Source of the DNA: Algibacter mikhailovii | GTDB taxonomy: Bacteria; Bacteroidota; Bacteroidia; Flavobacteriales; Flavobacteriaceae | Direction of reading: 5' to 3' | Length of the DNA stretch: 64,000 nucleotides | Assembly: GCF_014651495.1 (NCBI RefSeq) | Contig: NZ_BMWZ01000003.1 | Location: 496,001-560,000 of the forward strand | In this document: positions 17,653 through 26,193 of the stretch, one piece after another | Layout: the number at the start of each line of letters is the position of its first letter | Position numbering within the stretch: the first letter of the stretch is position 1 | Position numbers and translations under genes: made by a program | Notes under the pieces: model-generated | Seen by the model: the letters and a program-made list of their open reading frames with translations, nothing else | Database searches by the model: none | What the model was told of the DNA's origin: nothing

Positions 17653-19176
17653 ATGAAACGTCTTTACACCGCATCGTTATTCATTTTGATAACTGTACTC
17701 TTAAATGCTCAAGAATCTATAAATGCCAAATTAATAGATTCCATTTCAAGTAAACCTATTCCTTTTGCCACCATTTCCCTAAATGATAATTCTGGAGTAA
17801 TAAGTAATGCCAATGGTGATTTCTCAATCTATTTAAGAAAAAAAACGTCTAATAAAGACTCATTAAAAATTCGCTGTTTAGGTTATGAACCAAAGCAAAT
17901 TGCTATCAAAACATTTAAAGATAGCATCATTCTTTTAAACCAAAAAATCATAGAACTCAATGAAGTTTTGGTGTCCAATAAAAACTATTCTACTGAGGAA
18001 ATTATAGAAAAAATTAATGAAAACCTAAAGATTAATTACGACTATAGTCACATAAAAAGCAAACTCTTTTACCGTGCATCCTATTTTACTAATATTACAA
18101 AAAGTGACGTAGATATTAAGAAATCCACAATCCCTGAATTCAACCAACAATTTGTTGACAGTATTTTAATGGCAATGCCAAAAAATTCTGATGATTACAC
18201 TGAAATATTAGCCAATATCTATGGGAAATCTGGCGTTAAAAGTGAACAAAAACTTGACATTATCAAGGCTTCACATTTATATGATAAGAGTAAAGAAGTC
18301 TCTTTCGAATCTTATGAAGAAAAGTTTAATAGCATTGTTAAAAAGCATGTAAAAAGAGACTCATACTTCAAAATTAAATCAGGTTTTTTTGGCACTAAAG
18401 AAGACATGGACTCGACCTATTATGACAATATAGGTAAAGATGAAAAAGCCCAACAAACTGATGCCATCATTGAAGAACAAAAGAAACACGAAAAAGAGCG
18501 TAAAGAGAACTTTCTGAAGTATAGAAAATCATCTATTTCAAGTCTTCAGCGAAACAGTTTTATTTTTGAGGATAGTGATTTTAATTTTCTAACAAAATCA
18601 AACCGTTATGATTTTGAACTTGAAGACTACTCCTTTTTAAATGACAATTTTGTCTATAAAATTAGTTTTAAACCTAAGCGCAAGGAAGATTACAAAGGAA
18701 CTATTTATGTAAACACTGATGATTTTGCCATTGTAAGATTAGATTATGAAAATGTAAGACCCTTGAAAAACTTCAATCTTTTAGGGCTTTCATACCAACA
18801 TTTTTTAAAGAAAGGCACCCTTATTTACAGTAAAGCAGATACAGACAAGTATGTATTAAAATATGCCGACACAGAGGACGGCACTAAATTTGGCATAAAA
18901 CGACCTTTAAAAATTATTGAAAAAAACAAACATACTAAAGGGCGTCGAAAACAAAATGAATTATCTTCTGACATTCATTTTGCCTTATCAAATACTGAAA
19001 AAAGTGAATTGGTTGTCTTTGAAAACAACCCGCTTTCTGAAGCAAATTTTGAAACAATTACTGAAGAACCTAAAATAAAACCAATTTATCTACCGGCTTA
19101 TGACCCTGATTTTTGGGAAGGGTATGACGTCATAGAACCTAATCAAGCCATTAAAGATTTTAAAAGTATTGAATAA
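17653..19176 (+). CDS. Secreted protein with carboxypeptidase-regulatory-like (CarbD) N-terminal domain
   Basis: 507 aa. Signal peptide at 1-19 (LLNAQ-E), then a CarboxypepD_reg-like beta-sandwich at about 22-95 (PIPFATISLNDNSGVISNANGDF), the domain that starts many Bacteroidota outer-membrane proteins. There is no TonB plug or barrel. The rest is a charged, helix-rich region followed by beta-strands. The late part (about 330-420) resembles the domain that follows CarbD in DUF5686-type proteins, but the usual C-terminal barrel is missing, so this is a short form. Function unknown. It ends 5 bases from the convergent phosphatase gene. Confidence 0.8.
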   Translation: MKRLYTASLFILITVLLNAQESINAKLIDSISSKPIPFATISLNDNSGVISNANGDFSIYLRKKTSNKDSLKIRCLGYEPKQIAIKTFKDSIILLNQKIIELNEVLVSNKNYSTEEIIEKINENLKINYDYSHIKSKLFYRASYFTNITKSDVDIKKSTIPEFNQQFVDSILMAMPKNSDDYTEILANIYGKSGVKSEQKLDIIKASHLYDKSKEVSFESYEEKFNSIVKKHVKRDSYFKIKSGFFGTKEDMDSTYYDNIGKDEKAQQTDAIIEEQKKHEKERKENFLKYRKSSISSLQRNSFIFEDSDFNFLTKSNRYDFELEDYSFLNDNFVYKISFKPKRKEDYKGTIYVNTDDFAIVRLDYENVRPLKNFNLLGLSYQHFLKKGTLIYSKADTDKYVLKYADTEDGTKFGIKRPLKIIEKNKHTKGRRKQNELSSDIHFALSNTEKSELVVFENNPLSEANFETITEEPKIKPIYLPAYDPDFWEGYDVIEPNQAIKDFKSIE

Positions 19177-19181
19177 CTGTA

Positions 19182-19913
19182 CTAATCCTTATTACGTCCA
19201 CGCTCATTAGGGTATAAACTCGGTAAATTATCACTTTGAACTACCACCTTTGTCTCAATATTCATAGCAGATAATTTCCCTTTAAAGGCTGCGCCTGTGT
19301 CTACATTCCAAACATTAACGGCATTCATTGGTACGTTAAATCCAAAATTTGTAGTAGGCGTATGACCTATATAAACTTCCTTGTAGTGCTTAAGTCGCTT
19401 AGGATAAATTAAAGATTCCTTTGAAATCTGACTATCCATGGTTAGAGCCATTTCCCACAAGGTTCTATCAAAATATAAAGTCTTTTCATAAACTTCCTTC
19501 TTAACACCATGCATGGATGTAAATCCTGCATGCAGAAACAATCTATTCTCGTCATCTAAATAATATAGCAGCATATCTTCAAAAAAAGCTAAATGCCGTT
19601 CTTTGTCATCCTGTGAAAACCCTTTATAACTTTCAAGAGTTTCTTTTCCACCGTGCATGTACCAGGTCATATCAACATGTTCAGACCGTAACCAGTCCTC
19701 ACACCATACATCATGATTTCCCTTTATAAATACGCAACTAATCTTTTCTGAAAGTTCGATTAAAAACTGGATTACTTGAGCTGAATCAGACCAGCCATCT
19801 ACATAATCCCCTACAAACAACAGCTTATCATGCTCCGTGATTTCAAGTTTATTCAAAACCTGTAATAAAGCTTTTAACCCCCCGTGAATATCCCCGATAA
19901 CAAAAGTTCTCAT
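19182..19913 (-). CDS. PPP-family metallophosphatase (ApaH-like Ser/Thr phosphatase)
   Basis: 243 aa cytoplasmic phosphoesterase. The three metal-site motifs of the PPP family are intact: GDIHGG (7-12), GDYVDG (about 35-40) and GNHD (about 65-68), with the later conserved His in FLHAGF and IGHTPT. The substrate may be a phosphoprotein or a dinucleoside polyphosphate; motifs do not decide. It is last in a minus-strand run of envelope genes but with a 70-base gap, so it may be separate. Confidence 0.9.
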   Translation of the reverse strand: MRTFVIGDIHGGLKALLQVLNKLEITEHDKLLFVGDYVDGWSDSAQVIQFLIELSEKISCVFIKGNHDVWCEDWLRSEHVDMTWYMHGGKETLESYKGFSQDDKERHLAFFEDMLLYYLDDENRLFLHAGFTSMHGVKKEVYEKTLYFDRTLWEMALTMDSQISKESLIYPKRLKHYKEVYIGHTPTTNFGFNVPMNAVNVWNVDTGAAFKGKLSAMNIETKVVVQSDNLPSLYPNERGRNKD

Positions 19914-19983
19914 AATCCAAAAAATTTTTGGCTAAACTAAGGGATTATATCTAAAAATATAGCGTTGAAAAGTTAAGTTAAGA

Positions 19984-21246
19984 TTAAAAATACTGACCTA
20001 TACCGAAAACAAATCCTTGGCTAGCATCTTTTGTAATGCCATAACCATAGTCAATTCTAAATATGGCATTATATATTTTTTTATGAATAAATCGCACCCC
20101 TACTCCCGGATATACTTTGATATTATCACTATCTGTGAAGTTTGAGAACGGACCTCCGGGATTTCGCCACGAACCAGCGTCAATAAATCCATTCCCTTGC
20201 AAAACAAACCAATCTTTCTCAATTAAGGTATGCCTATATTCTGTATTCAACACAATAGAACCGGTACCTCGATCAATGACATTACCTACACCACGAATAT
20301 TTACATTATTATCAACTGAAAATGGAGCGAATGGTGTTTTGTTATTAGAGGCCAATCCAAAACGAACTCTATTTGCCCAATTTCCCCGCTGCCCTAAACG
20401 TTTAAAAAAGAGGAAGTCATTCCACCCCACCAAAAAGTCAGGCAATGAATTATCCATAGCATGGACATATTGAAAATTAAGCTGACTCTTAAACCCAGAA
20501 ACGTACTGATAAAAGTAATCTAATTTATTATATTCATAAATAACCTTTATGAGCCATTTTTTAACATCGAGTTCTTGCGGGACATCCGGATTTGTTGCTC
20601 CAAATTCATAATTATATTTTTCATTGAAATAATTCAAACCTAATTCCATTCTATTAACAAAATCAAACTCATAAAGGCCTAAAACTTCAAAAGAATCATT
20701 GTTATACTTGTAATTAGAAGAGGTGTTGTCGAAAAATACTGGTTCTAGTGTCGTTAAATCTTGCCGATTAATAGCCAATCCTAATTTATTAGAAAACAGG
20801 TAAGGCGCTCTAAAATTTATGGCATAAGAGCTAAAAATATCCTTTTGATAGAAACCACCAAATATTATATTTCGCCCTAAGGCGTTAAACTCATAAAGCC
20901 CCAATCTATATGCAAATTCATCATTATTGGTGGTATACACATTAAGCGATGGAATAAGGGTGAAGTTTTCTTCAATATGGTAAAACACATTGTATTTGTT
21001 ATCAACTGAAGGAAACACTTGATAATAGGCATGAGATACTGAAGGTAATCGTTTTAATCTCAAAATATCTTGTTCTATCACTACAGAATCCAAGACTGAT
21101 CCCGACGTTACTGAAGATATTTTTTTTACAAATGAGGATTTTAATTTTTTATTACCTTCAATCTTTAAGTCATCCACCACCATTGTTTGAGCGGACACAT
21201 TGCAAATTAAAAGCAAATACAATAAGGCAAAACAATTTTTTATCAT
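19984..21246 (-). CDS. BamA/TamA-like outer-membrane protein with one POTRA domain
   Basis: 420 aa. Signal peptide at 1-19, a single POTRA-like domain at about 22-95 (VVDDLKIEGNKKLKSSFVKK), then alternating beta-strands to the C-terminal Phe, the hallmark of an outer-membrane barrel of the surface-antigen (D15) family. It is far shorter than BamA (about 800 aa with five POTRAs), so it is a minimal Omp85 member and not the essential assembly protein. Its ATG overlaps the lipoprotein stop by 4 bases. Such proteins may insert or translocate a specific partner, perhaps the lipoprotein or the barrel encoded upstream. Confidence 0.85.
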   Translation of the reverse strand: MIKNCFALLYLLLICNVSAQTMVVDDLKIEGNKKLKSSFVKKISSVTSGSVLDSVVIEQDILRLKRLPSVSHAYYQVFPSVDNKYNVFYHIEENFTLIPSLNVYTTNNDEFAYRLGLYEFNALGRNIIFGGFYQKDIFSSYAINFRAPYLFSNKLGLAINRQDLTTLEPVFFDNTSSNYKYNNDSFEVLGLYEFDFVNRMELGLNYFNEKYNYEFGATNPDVPQELDVKKWLIKVIYEYNKLDYFYQYVSGFKSQLNFQYVHAMDNSLPDFLVGWNDFLFFKRLGQRGNWANRVRFGLASNNKTPFAPFSVDNNVNIRGVGNVIDRGTGSIVLNTEYRHTLIEKDWFVLQGNGFIDAGSWRNPGGPFSNFTDSDNIKVYPGVGVRFIHKKIYNAIFRIDYGYGITKDASQGFVFGIGQYF

Positions 21247-21971
21247 TCTACTTCAAACGGTTTTTGAACCACCCAATTTACCCAATTATCAACACTTACA
21301 TCCATTAAAGTAAAATTATATTGCGCTTTTGAAATTAAAGCAGGCGGGGTTTGGGTTGTAACGTTTAATACTACATTATCTAATTTGTAATACTGAAATT
21401 GATTTTTATACGTATAGGTTCCTGACAACAAATTATTCTCAGCGTCTGAAATCACCTGAAAATAAATGGCATTATCCCCAACGGGGTTATCTTCCCATAC
21501 AAAATTAGGCATTCCACTTTGACTTTCACTAATAGTAACCGCATTATTCCAAAGGGTTGGTTTTGTAAGTTGTTTTGACCGTATTGGATTAGAAATTTTT
21601 ATTTCACCATCTAATTCAAAAGTTACAATAATCCATTTTTCATTTTCGCCACTTAACTCATATTTTCCTAAGTGGCCATTAAAAAATGGTTCATTTTCAG
21701 CAATAAACTGCGTGTAATTAGAATAATCTTTCTCATCGATATTGACACCAGCCGTTTTGTAAAGTCTAATATTATCAGCACCAGATTCTGGGTAATAAAA
21801 TGCAAGAATATCATTGGTTTTACTATCACTAGCGGCACAGGCTATTACCGCTCCTTCTTCAATCGTTTTCCCTTGAATGTAACTGCTTAGTGTTTGTTCA
21901 ACCGTTTCTACAGTATCATCATTACATGATAGGATTAACAGACAAAAAACAAATAAGATTATACCTTTCAT
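21243..21971 (-). CDS. Lipoprotein of unknown function
   Basis: 242 aa. Clear lipoprotein signal (LLILSC, Cys16). The mature part has no motif I recognise. Its middle carries short beta-like segments (KWIIVTFELDGEIKISNPI), suggesting a beta-sandwich. It overlaps both neighbours by 4 bases (GH113-like gene upstream, BamA-like gene downstream), so the three are translationally coupled and probably act together at the cell envelope. Confidence 0.75.
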   Translation of the reverse strand: MKGIILFVFCLLILSCNDDTVETVEQTLSSYIQGKTIEEGAVIACAASDSKTNDILAFYYPESGADNIRLYKTAGVNIDEKDYSNYTQFIAENEPFFNGHLGKYELSGENEKWIIVTFELDGEIKISNPIRSKQLTKPTLWNNAVTISESQSGMPNFVWEDNPVGDNAIYFQVISDAENNLLSGTYTYKNQFQYYKLDNVVLNVTTQTPPALISKAQYNFTLMDVSVDNWVNWVVQKPFEVE

Positions 21972-22963
21972 TTTATATTATATTGAGCTCTAATTAATTC
22001 TTCTACTGGCTTGTTCTGGGGTGTAAACCTTGAATCTTTTAATCCACCGGCATTTTCATGGTTATGAAACCATTTCCAAACAAAACCACCTGCAAACCAT
22101 TCTTCTTGCCAAAAACTATCAAATAAGGCACGCGTTGTATTTGTTTGCGCCTCAAAATTTACCCCAGTCATACTTCTGTCGCTCTTCCATGGTGCCTTAC
22201 CAGAATAATCCACGCTTCTATAACCATACTCAGTAAATAAAATGGGTTTATCATATTTCTTACTGAGAAAATACATGTTCTCTTTAATAGGCTTCCAGCT
22301 ATCTAAACACTCAGCCACAGTTGGCGTTTTAGTTTCACTTAAGGGAAAATAAGCATCAATACCAATATAATCTAAATGAGCTATAAAAGGCGTGCGCGTA
22401 TATTCATCCCAATTCGCAGAATAGGTTAATTTTCCTTTGTAAACCTTTTTAATTTGACCAATTAGGTCTTCCCAATAAGTGGGCCTATTAGAAATAAACT
22501 TTTCCAATTCAGTACCTATGCAAAAAATAGGAACTTCCATTTCCTGCGCTAATGCAGCATAGGTTAATATAAACTTTGAGTATGATGTTTCAAGAACCCT
22601 CCAATCGTTCTCATTTTGCATTTCAATAAGCCCGGTAAATTCACCACGCCAAACCCAAATTTGAGGTTTCAACATGATACTTACCTCATGCTTCTGTAAG
22701 GTTTTAATATATTGTTTTGCTCCAGCTTTAGTTTCTCCAAACCATTGTCTATCGGTATCAAAAACAATATTTGGATTTGCTAAATCCTTTATAAAACCAA
22801 AAGGCATAATAGCCGCATAATTTGCATTTAAATTAATCACAGATTGTATATGATTTTCTGTAATAGCATCCTTAGATGCAACAAAGCTAACCCCATTAAT
22901 CTTGGCTTGAGAAGCACAAGATTGAATACAGGTTAGCACTATCATTAACAACTTAATCCGCAT
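21968..22963 (-). CDS. GH113-like glycoside hydrolase, lipoprotein or secreted
   Basis: 331 aa. The N-terminal signal has a Cys at 16 (IQSCAS), so a lipoprotein is likely. The rest is a TIM barrel like GH113 (beta-mannanase type, clan GH-A). The expected acid/base Glu is in FCIGTELEKF and the expected nucleophile Glu in ILFTEYGYRS, near residues 173 and 258. WKWFHNHENAGG near the C-terminus lines the substrate pocket in relatives. The polymer it cuts is unknown; related genes often sit outside polysaccharide loci, as here. It is coupled to the lipoprotein gene by a 4-base overlap. Confidence 0.8.
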   Translation of the reverse strand: MRIKLLMIVLTCIQSCASQAKINGVSFVASKDAITENHIQSVINLNANYAAIMPFGFIKDLANPNIVFDTDRQWFGETKAGAKQYIKTLQKHEVSIMLKPQIWVWRGEFTGLIEMQNENDWRVLETSYSKFILTYAALAQEMEVPIFCIGTELEKFISNRPTYWEDLIGQIKKVYKGKLTYSANWDEYTRTPFIAHLDYIGIDAYFPLSETKTPTVAECLDSWKPIKENMYFLSKKYDKPILFTEYGYRSVDYSGKAPWKSDRSMTGVNFEAQTNTTRALFDSFWQEEWFAGGFVWKWFHNHENAGGLKDSRFTPQNKPVEELIRAQYNIK

Positions 22964-22997
22964 ACAAATTTTTCAATTTATAAGATACTACTTATCA

Positions 22998-23927
22998 TCA
23001 AAATAAGGCCCGTAATCCCAAACTAAATGTCTCACCGAGACCTTGAAAATTATTTCCTCTCACAAATTTATTATAAGATAATTCAATATTTAAAACTTGG
23101 GTAATTTGATATTTCCCTCCTAAACCAAGCTGCGTATAGTTTTGCTCAAAATTATTTCCTAAATCTATCAAAAAGGCCTGTTGCGCATTAACAAAAACAG
23201 TAGACTTTGATGATGGAAAATAACTTAAAAAAGCACTTAAAGGCAGAAATAAACTATTATTCGCGAACCTTTCATTCACATTAGAGGTATTAAAATCGGC
23301 ATCTGCAGATTTTTCTCCAAAATTAAAACCGAAATCTGCTTCGGTAAAAATTTGCCATTTATTACCACCAAATGTTTTATCAAAAAAGAACTTTGTTTCC
23401 CAAAATACACTGCGCTTGTCTAAGTAAGCTGGATCGTTATTCTCCCCCGGAAAAGCCTCATCCTTAAACAGAGGAAAATATACCGATGAAGTAAACGAAA
23501 ATGTAGGAATGCTTCTAAAGGGCTGTACTCTAATTGATGGCGCCAAAGTAGTAAACCCACTTCTTGAATTCACCAAATCATTTTCAAATTTAAATACATC
23601 CAATGTATTAGCTCCATTAAAGGTATTAGATCGTATTTGAAATACAAACCCAATATTTATTCTAGAGTTTTCACTTATTCCCGTATACACTTCAGTAGTA
23701 TTAGTGAAAAACGATTGTCGTTCTATAGGCACTGAAGAACTTCCAGAATCGGTTCTTTCTGTTTCAGTATATAGACCATTAAAAAATTTGATATCCCATT
23801 GCCCTTTTTTCAAGAGCTTAGAAGGTGTATAGGTTTGAATGTTACTCTTTTGTACTTCTGGTGCTTCTTGAGCATGCACTGCAATTGATGCTACTATCAA
23901 CACTAGCACGGTAATTAATCTTTTCAT
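22998..23927 (-). CDS. Outer-membrane beta-barrel protein, unknown function
   Basis: 309 aa. Signal peptide at 1-19 (SIAVHAQ-E). The remainder is alternating amphipathic strands rich in aromatic residues, ending in FSLGLRALF with the C-terminal Phe that marks a barrel substrate of BamA. I recognise no family-specific motif; about 12-14 strands are plausible from length. It follows the DUF547 gene by 30 bases and precedes the GH113-like gene by 34, so it belongs to the envelope operon. Confidence 0.8.
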   Translation of the reverse strand: MKRLITVLVLIVASIAVHAQEAPEVQKSNIQTYTPSKLLKKGQWDIKFFNGLYTETERTDSGSSSVPIERQSFFTNTTEVYTGISENSRINIGFVFQIRSNTFNGANTLDVFKFENDLVNSRSGFTTLAPSIRVQPFRSIPTFSFTSSVYFPLFKDEAFPGENNDPAYLDKRSVFWETKFFFDKTFGGNKWQIFTEADFGFNFGEKSADADFNTSNVNERFANNSLFLPLSAFLSYFPSSKSTVFVNAQQAFLIDLGNNFEQNYTQLGLGGKYQITQVLNIELSYNKFVRGNNFQGLGETFSLGLRALF

Positions 23928-23957
23928 CTGATTTTATTTTTGATTTGTTGGCGTTCG

Positions 23958-24668
23958 CTATTGCTTGTTCACTTTCCAATCATAAGGAAAGTATTTTAGT
24001 TTGAAATTATTTGGAATTTTATCTGTTCGGTATTCATTAATAAAATCTATTTCAGTTTTACCTTTCATGGTAAAATCTTCTTTATACCATTCCATAATTT
24101 GAGAAACCTCAACACGTTTCTTTTTCATGTTTACCCTCAAAAAATCTCCATTTAAAGCAAGCTTTGTTTGTGTATTTAATTGTTCGTTTAAATCTTTAGG
24201 TAAATACGCTTTGCTTATAAGTGGCGGACAACCTACAGCGCCACAAACCAAAACAAAATGAAAACGGGCATCACTAAATTGCCCTCTTAGTAATTTATGC
24301 TCTATATCATTCAAGGTTATCTCTTTTCCTCCTAAGGCATAAGTTGTTTTATCAAAAAAACCAGCAATGTCCAGCGGTGAATTTGTTGGATAATTATCTA
24401 TTATCCCTTTTATAACCGACAGATTATAAGCATTAATCCAGAATGCCTGATAATCATTAGCCGCTTCTTTTGAGACTGAAATAAGCTTTGCTTTACCCAT
24501 CAATTCATTTAATTGAGATTGCTCCTTATTAATGTTAGAATAAGCAACTTTACCATTGGTAACATGCGCTTTAAAAAACGTATCCGCTTCAGTAAAAAAA
24601 GCATTTAAATCTTGAGCTTTCATTGAGAGTGATCCAAAAATCAAAAGAGTGAGACATATATTTTTCAT
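23958..24668 (-). CDS. Secreted DUF547-domain protein
   Basis: 236 aa from the ATG at 24668. Longer in-frame starts add a charged stretch before an obvious signal peptide (MKNICLTLLIFGSLSMKAQ), so I reject them. The DUF547 domain covers nearly all of the mature protein: AFWINAYNLSVIKGII, the HFVLVCGAVGCPPL Cys block and IMEWYKEDF line up with the lipoprotein at 15907. The signal has no lipobox, so this copy is periplasmic, while the other copy is lipid-anchored. First gene of the minus-strand envelope operon. Confidence 0.88.
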   Translation of the reverse strand: MKNICLTLLIFGSLSMKAQDLNAFFTEADTFFKAHVTNGKVAYSNINKEQSQLNELMGKAKLISVSKEAANDYQAFWINAYNLSVIKGIIDNYPTNSPLDIAGFFDKTTYALGGKEITLNDIEHKLLRGQFSDARFHFVLVCGAVGCPPLISKAYLPKDLNEQLNTQTKLALNGDFLRVNMKKKRVEVSQIMEWYKEDFTMKGKTEIDFINEYRTDKIPNNFKLKYFPYDWKVNKQ

Positions 24669-24883
24669 CTGTTTTTCCAGTTGTTTTATAATTAAAGTTC
24701 TTTTTTTCTGATAGCTAAGTCTATCCCTTAGCAACAAACTTTCAAAAAAAAATAAGTTTTTTCCCGTCTAAAATTTAATAGGTTCCTTACACCATTCATT
24801 CAATTTAAACTTGTTCTAAATTAAAAATCTACATTTAAGTTATTACCTTTAGCTACGACCTAATAGTATTCAACAACCAAAAC

Positions 24884-26191
24884 ATGGAAGAACACATCGT
24901 AATTATAGGTAACGGTATTTCTGGTGTTACCGCAGCTCGGCACATTAGAAAATTGTCTAACAAAAGAATTACAATCGTTTCTGCTGAAACAGATTACTTT
25001 TTTTCCCGTACTGCGCTTATGTACGTTTATATGGGGCATATGAAGTTTGAACATACACAACCCTATGAAAACTGGTTTTGGAAAAAAAATCGAATTGAAC
25101 TCAAAAAGGCTTATGTGAGATCTATTGATTCCACTAATAATGCTTTGTATTTAGACGGTGGAGAAACCATACCTTATAACAAACTCATTATTGCCACCGG
25201 CAGTAAGCCTAACAAATTTGGCTGGCCCGGACAAGACTTAGACGGGGTAATGGGCATGTATCACAAACAAGATTTAGAAAATCTTGAACATTATGCGCCC
25301 AATAATAAAGTCTGTAAGCGTGCTGTAATTGTAGGTGGCGGTTTAATTGGTATCGAGTTAGCAGAAATGTTAAATTCTAGGAATATACCGGTTACATTTT
25401 TAGTGCGTGAAGATAGCTTTTGGAATGGTGTTTTGCCAAATGCAGAAAGTCAAATGATTAATAGACATATAAAAAACCATCATATTGATTTACGACTAGG
25501 TACGAACTTAAAGGAAATCACTTCTGACAAAAATGGTAAGGTTAAATCAATTATTATTCAAGAAACTGGAGAAGAAATCATGTGTGATGTGGTTGGGCTT
25601 ACGGCCGGAGTTTCTCCAAATATAGACTTCATTAAAACATCAGGTATTGAAATAGGAAGAGGGGTAAAAGTCAATAGATTTTTAGAAACAAACATTACAA
25701 ACATCTACGCTATTGGTGATTGCGCTGAACAACATGAACCTATTGGACAGCGACGACCAATTGAAGCTGTTTGGTATACGGGTAGAATGATGGGAGAAAC
25801 TTTAGCCCATACCATCTGTAATAACAAAACAGCGTACAATCCAGGCCATTGGTTTAACTCAGCAAAATTTCTTGATATTGAATATCAAACTTATGGCTGG
25901 GTACATGCCGCAAAAGGGAAACCAGATTATGAATCACAATTTCATTGGAAGCATGATGATGACACAAAATGCATCACTGTTGCCTACCATAAAGACACTA
26001 AAAAGTTTCTTGGCATAAATACCTTCGGCATACGAATGCGTCATGAAACTTTTGACCATTGGTTGTCAGAAAAAAGAGATGTATCCTATGTTATTAATCA
26101 TTTAGCTGAGGCCAATTTTGATCCGGAATTTTATAGCCATTATGAAACCGAAATATTAAATGCTTACAATAACCAATTTCAAACTGCATAG
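24884..26191 (+). CDS. NAD(P)/FAD-dependent oxidoreductase
   Basis: 435 aa two-dinucleotide-binding-domain flavoprotein, like ferredoxin/rubredoxin reductases and the N-terminal half of NirB. FAD loop IIGNGISGVTAARHI (about 6-20), NAD(P) loop VIVGGGLIGIELAEML (about 147-162), and the C-terminal FAD motif YAIGDCAE (about 281-288). It likely passes electrons between NAD(P)H and an iron-sulfur partner. The polyferredoxin membrane protein encoded 2 bases downstream is the obvious partner. First gene of a five-gene operon. Confidence 0.88.
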   Translation: MEEHIVIIGNGISGVTAARHIRKLSNKRITIVSAETDYFFSRTALMYVYMGHMKFEHTQPYENWFWKKNRIELKKAYVRSIDSTNNALYLDGGETIPYNKLIIATGSKPNKFGWPGQDLDGVMGMYHKQDLENLEHYAPNNKVCKRAVIVGGGLIGIELAEMLNSRNIPVTFLVREDSFWNGVLPNAESQMINRHIKNHHIDLRLGTNLKEITSDKNGKVKSIIIQETGEEIMCDVVGLTAGVSPNIDFIKTSGIEIGRGVKVNRFLETNITNIYAIGDCAEQHEPIGQRRPIEAVWYTGRMMGETLAHTICNNKTAYNPGHWFNSAKFLDIEYQTYGWVHAAKGKPDYESQFHWKHDDDTKCITVAYHKDTKKFLGINTFGIRMRHETFDHWLSEKRDVSYVINHLAEANFDPEFYSHYETEILNAYNNQFQTA

Positions 26192-26193
26192 TC

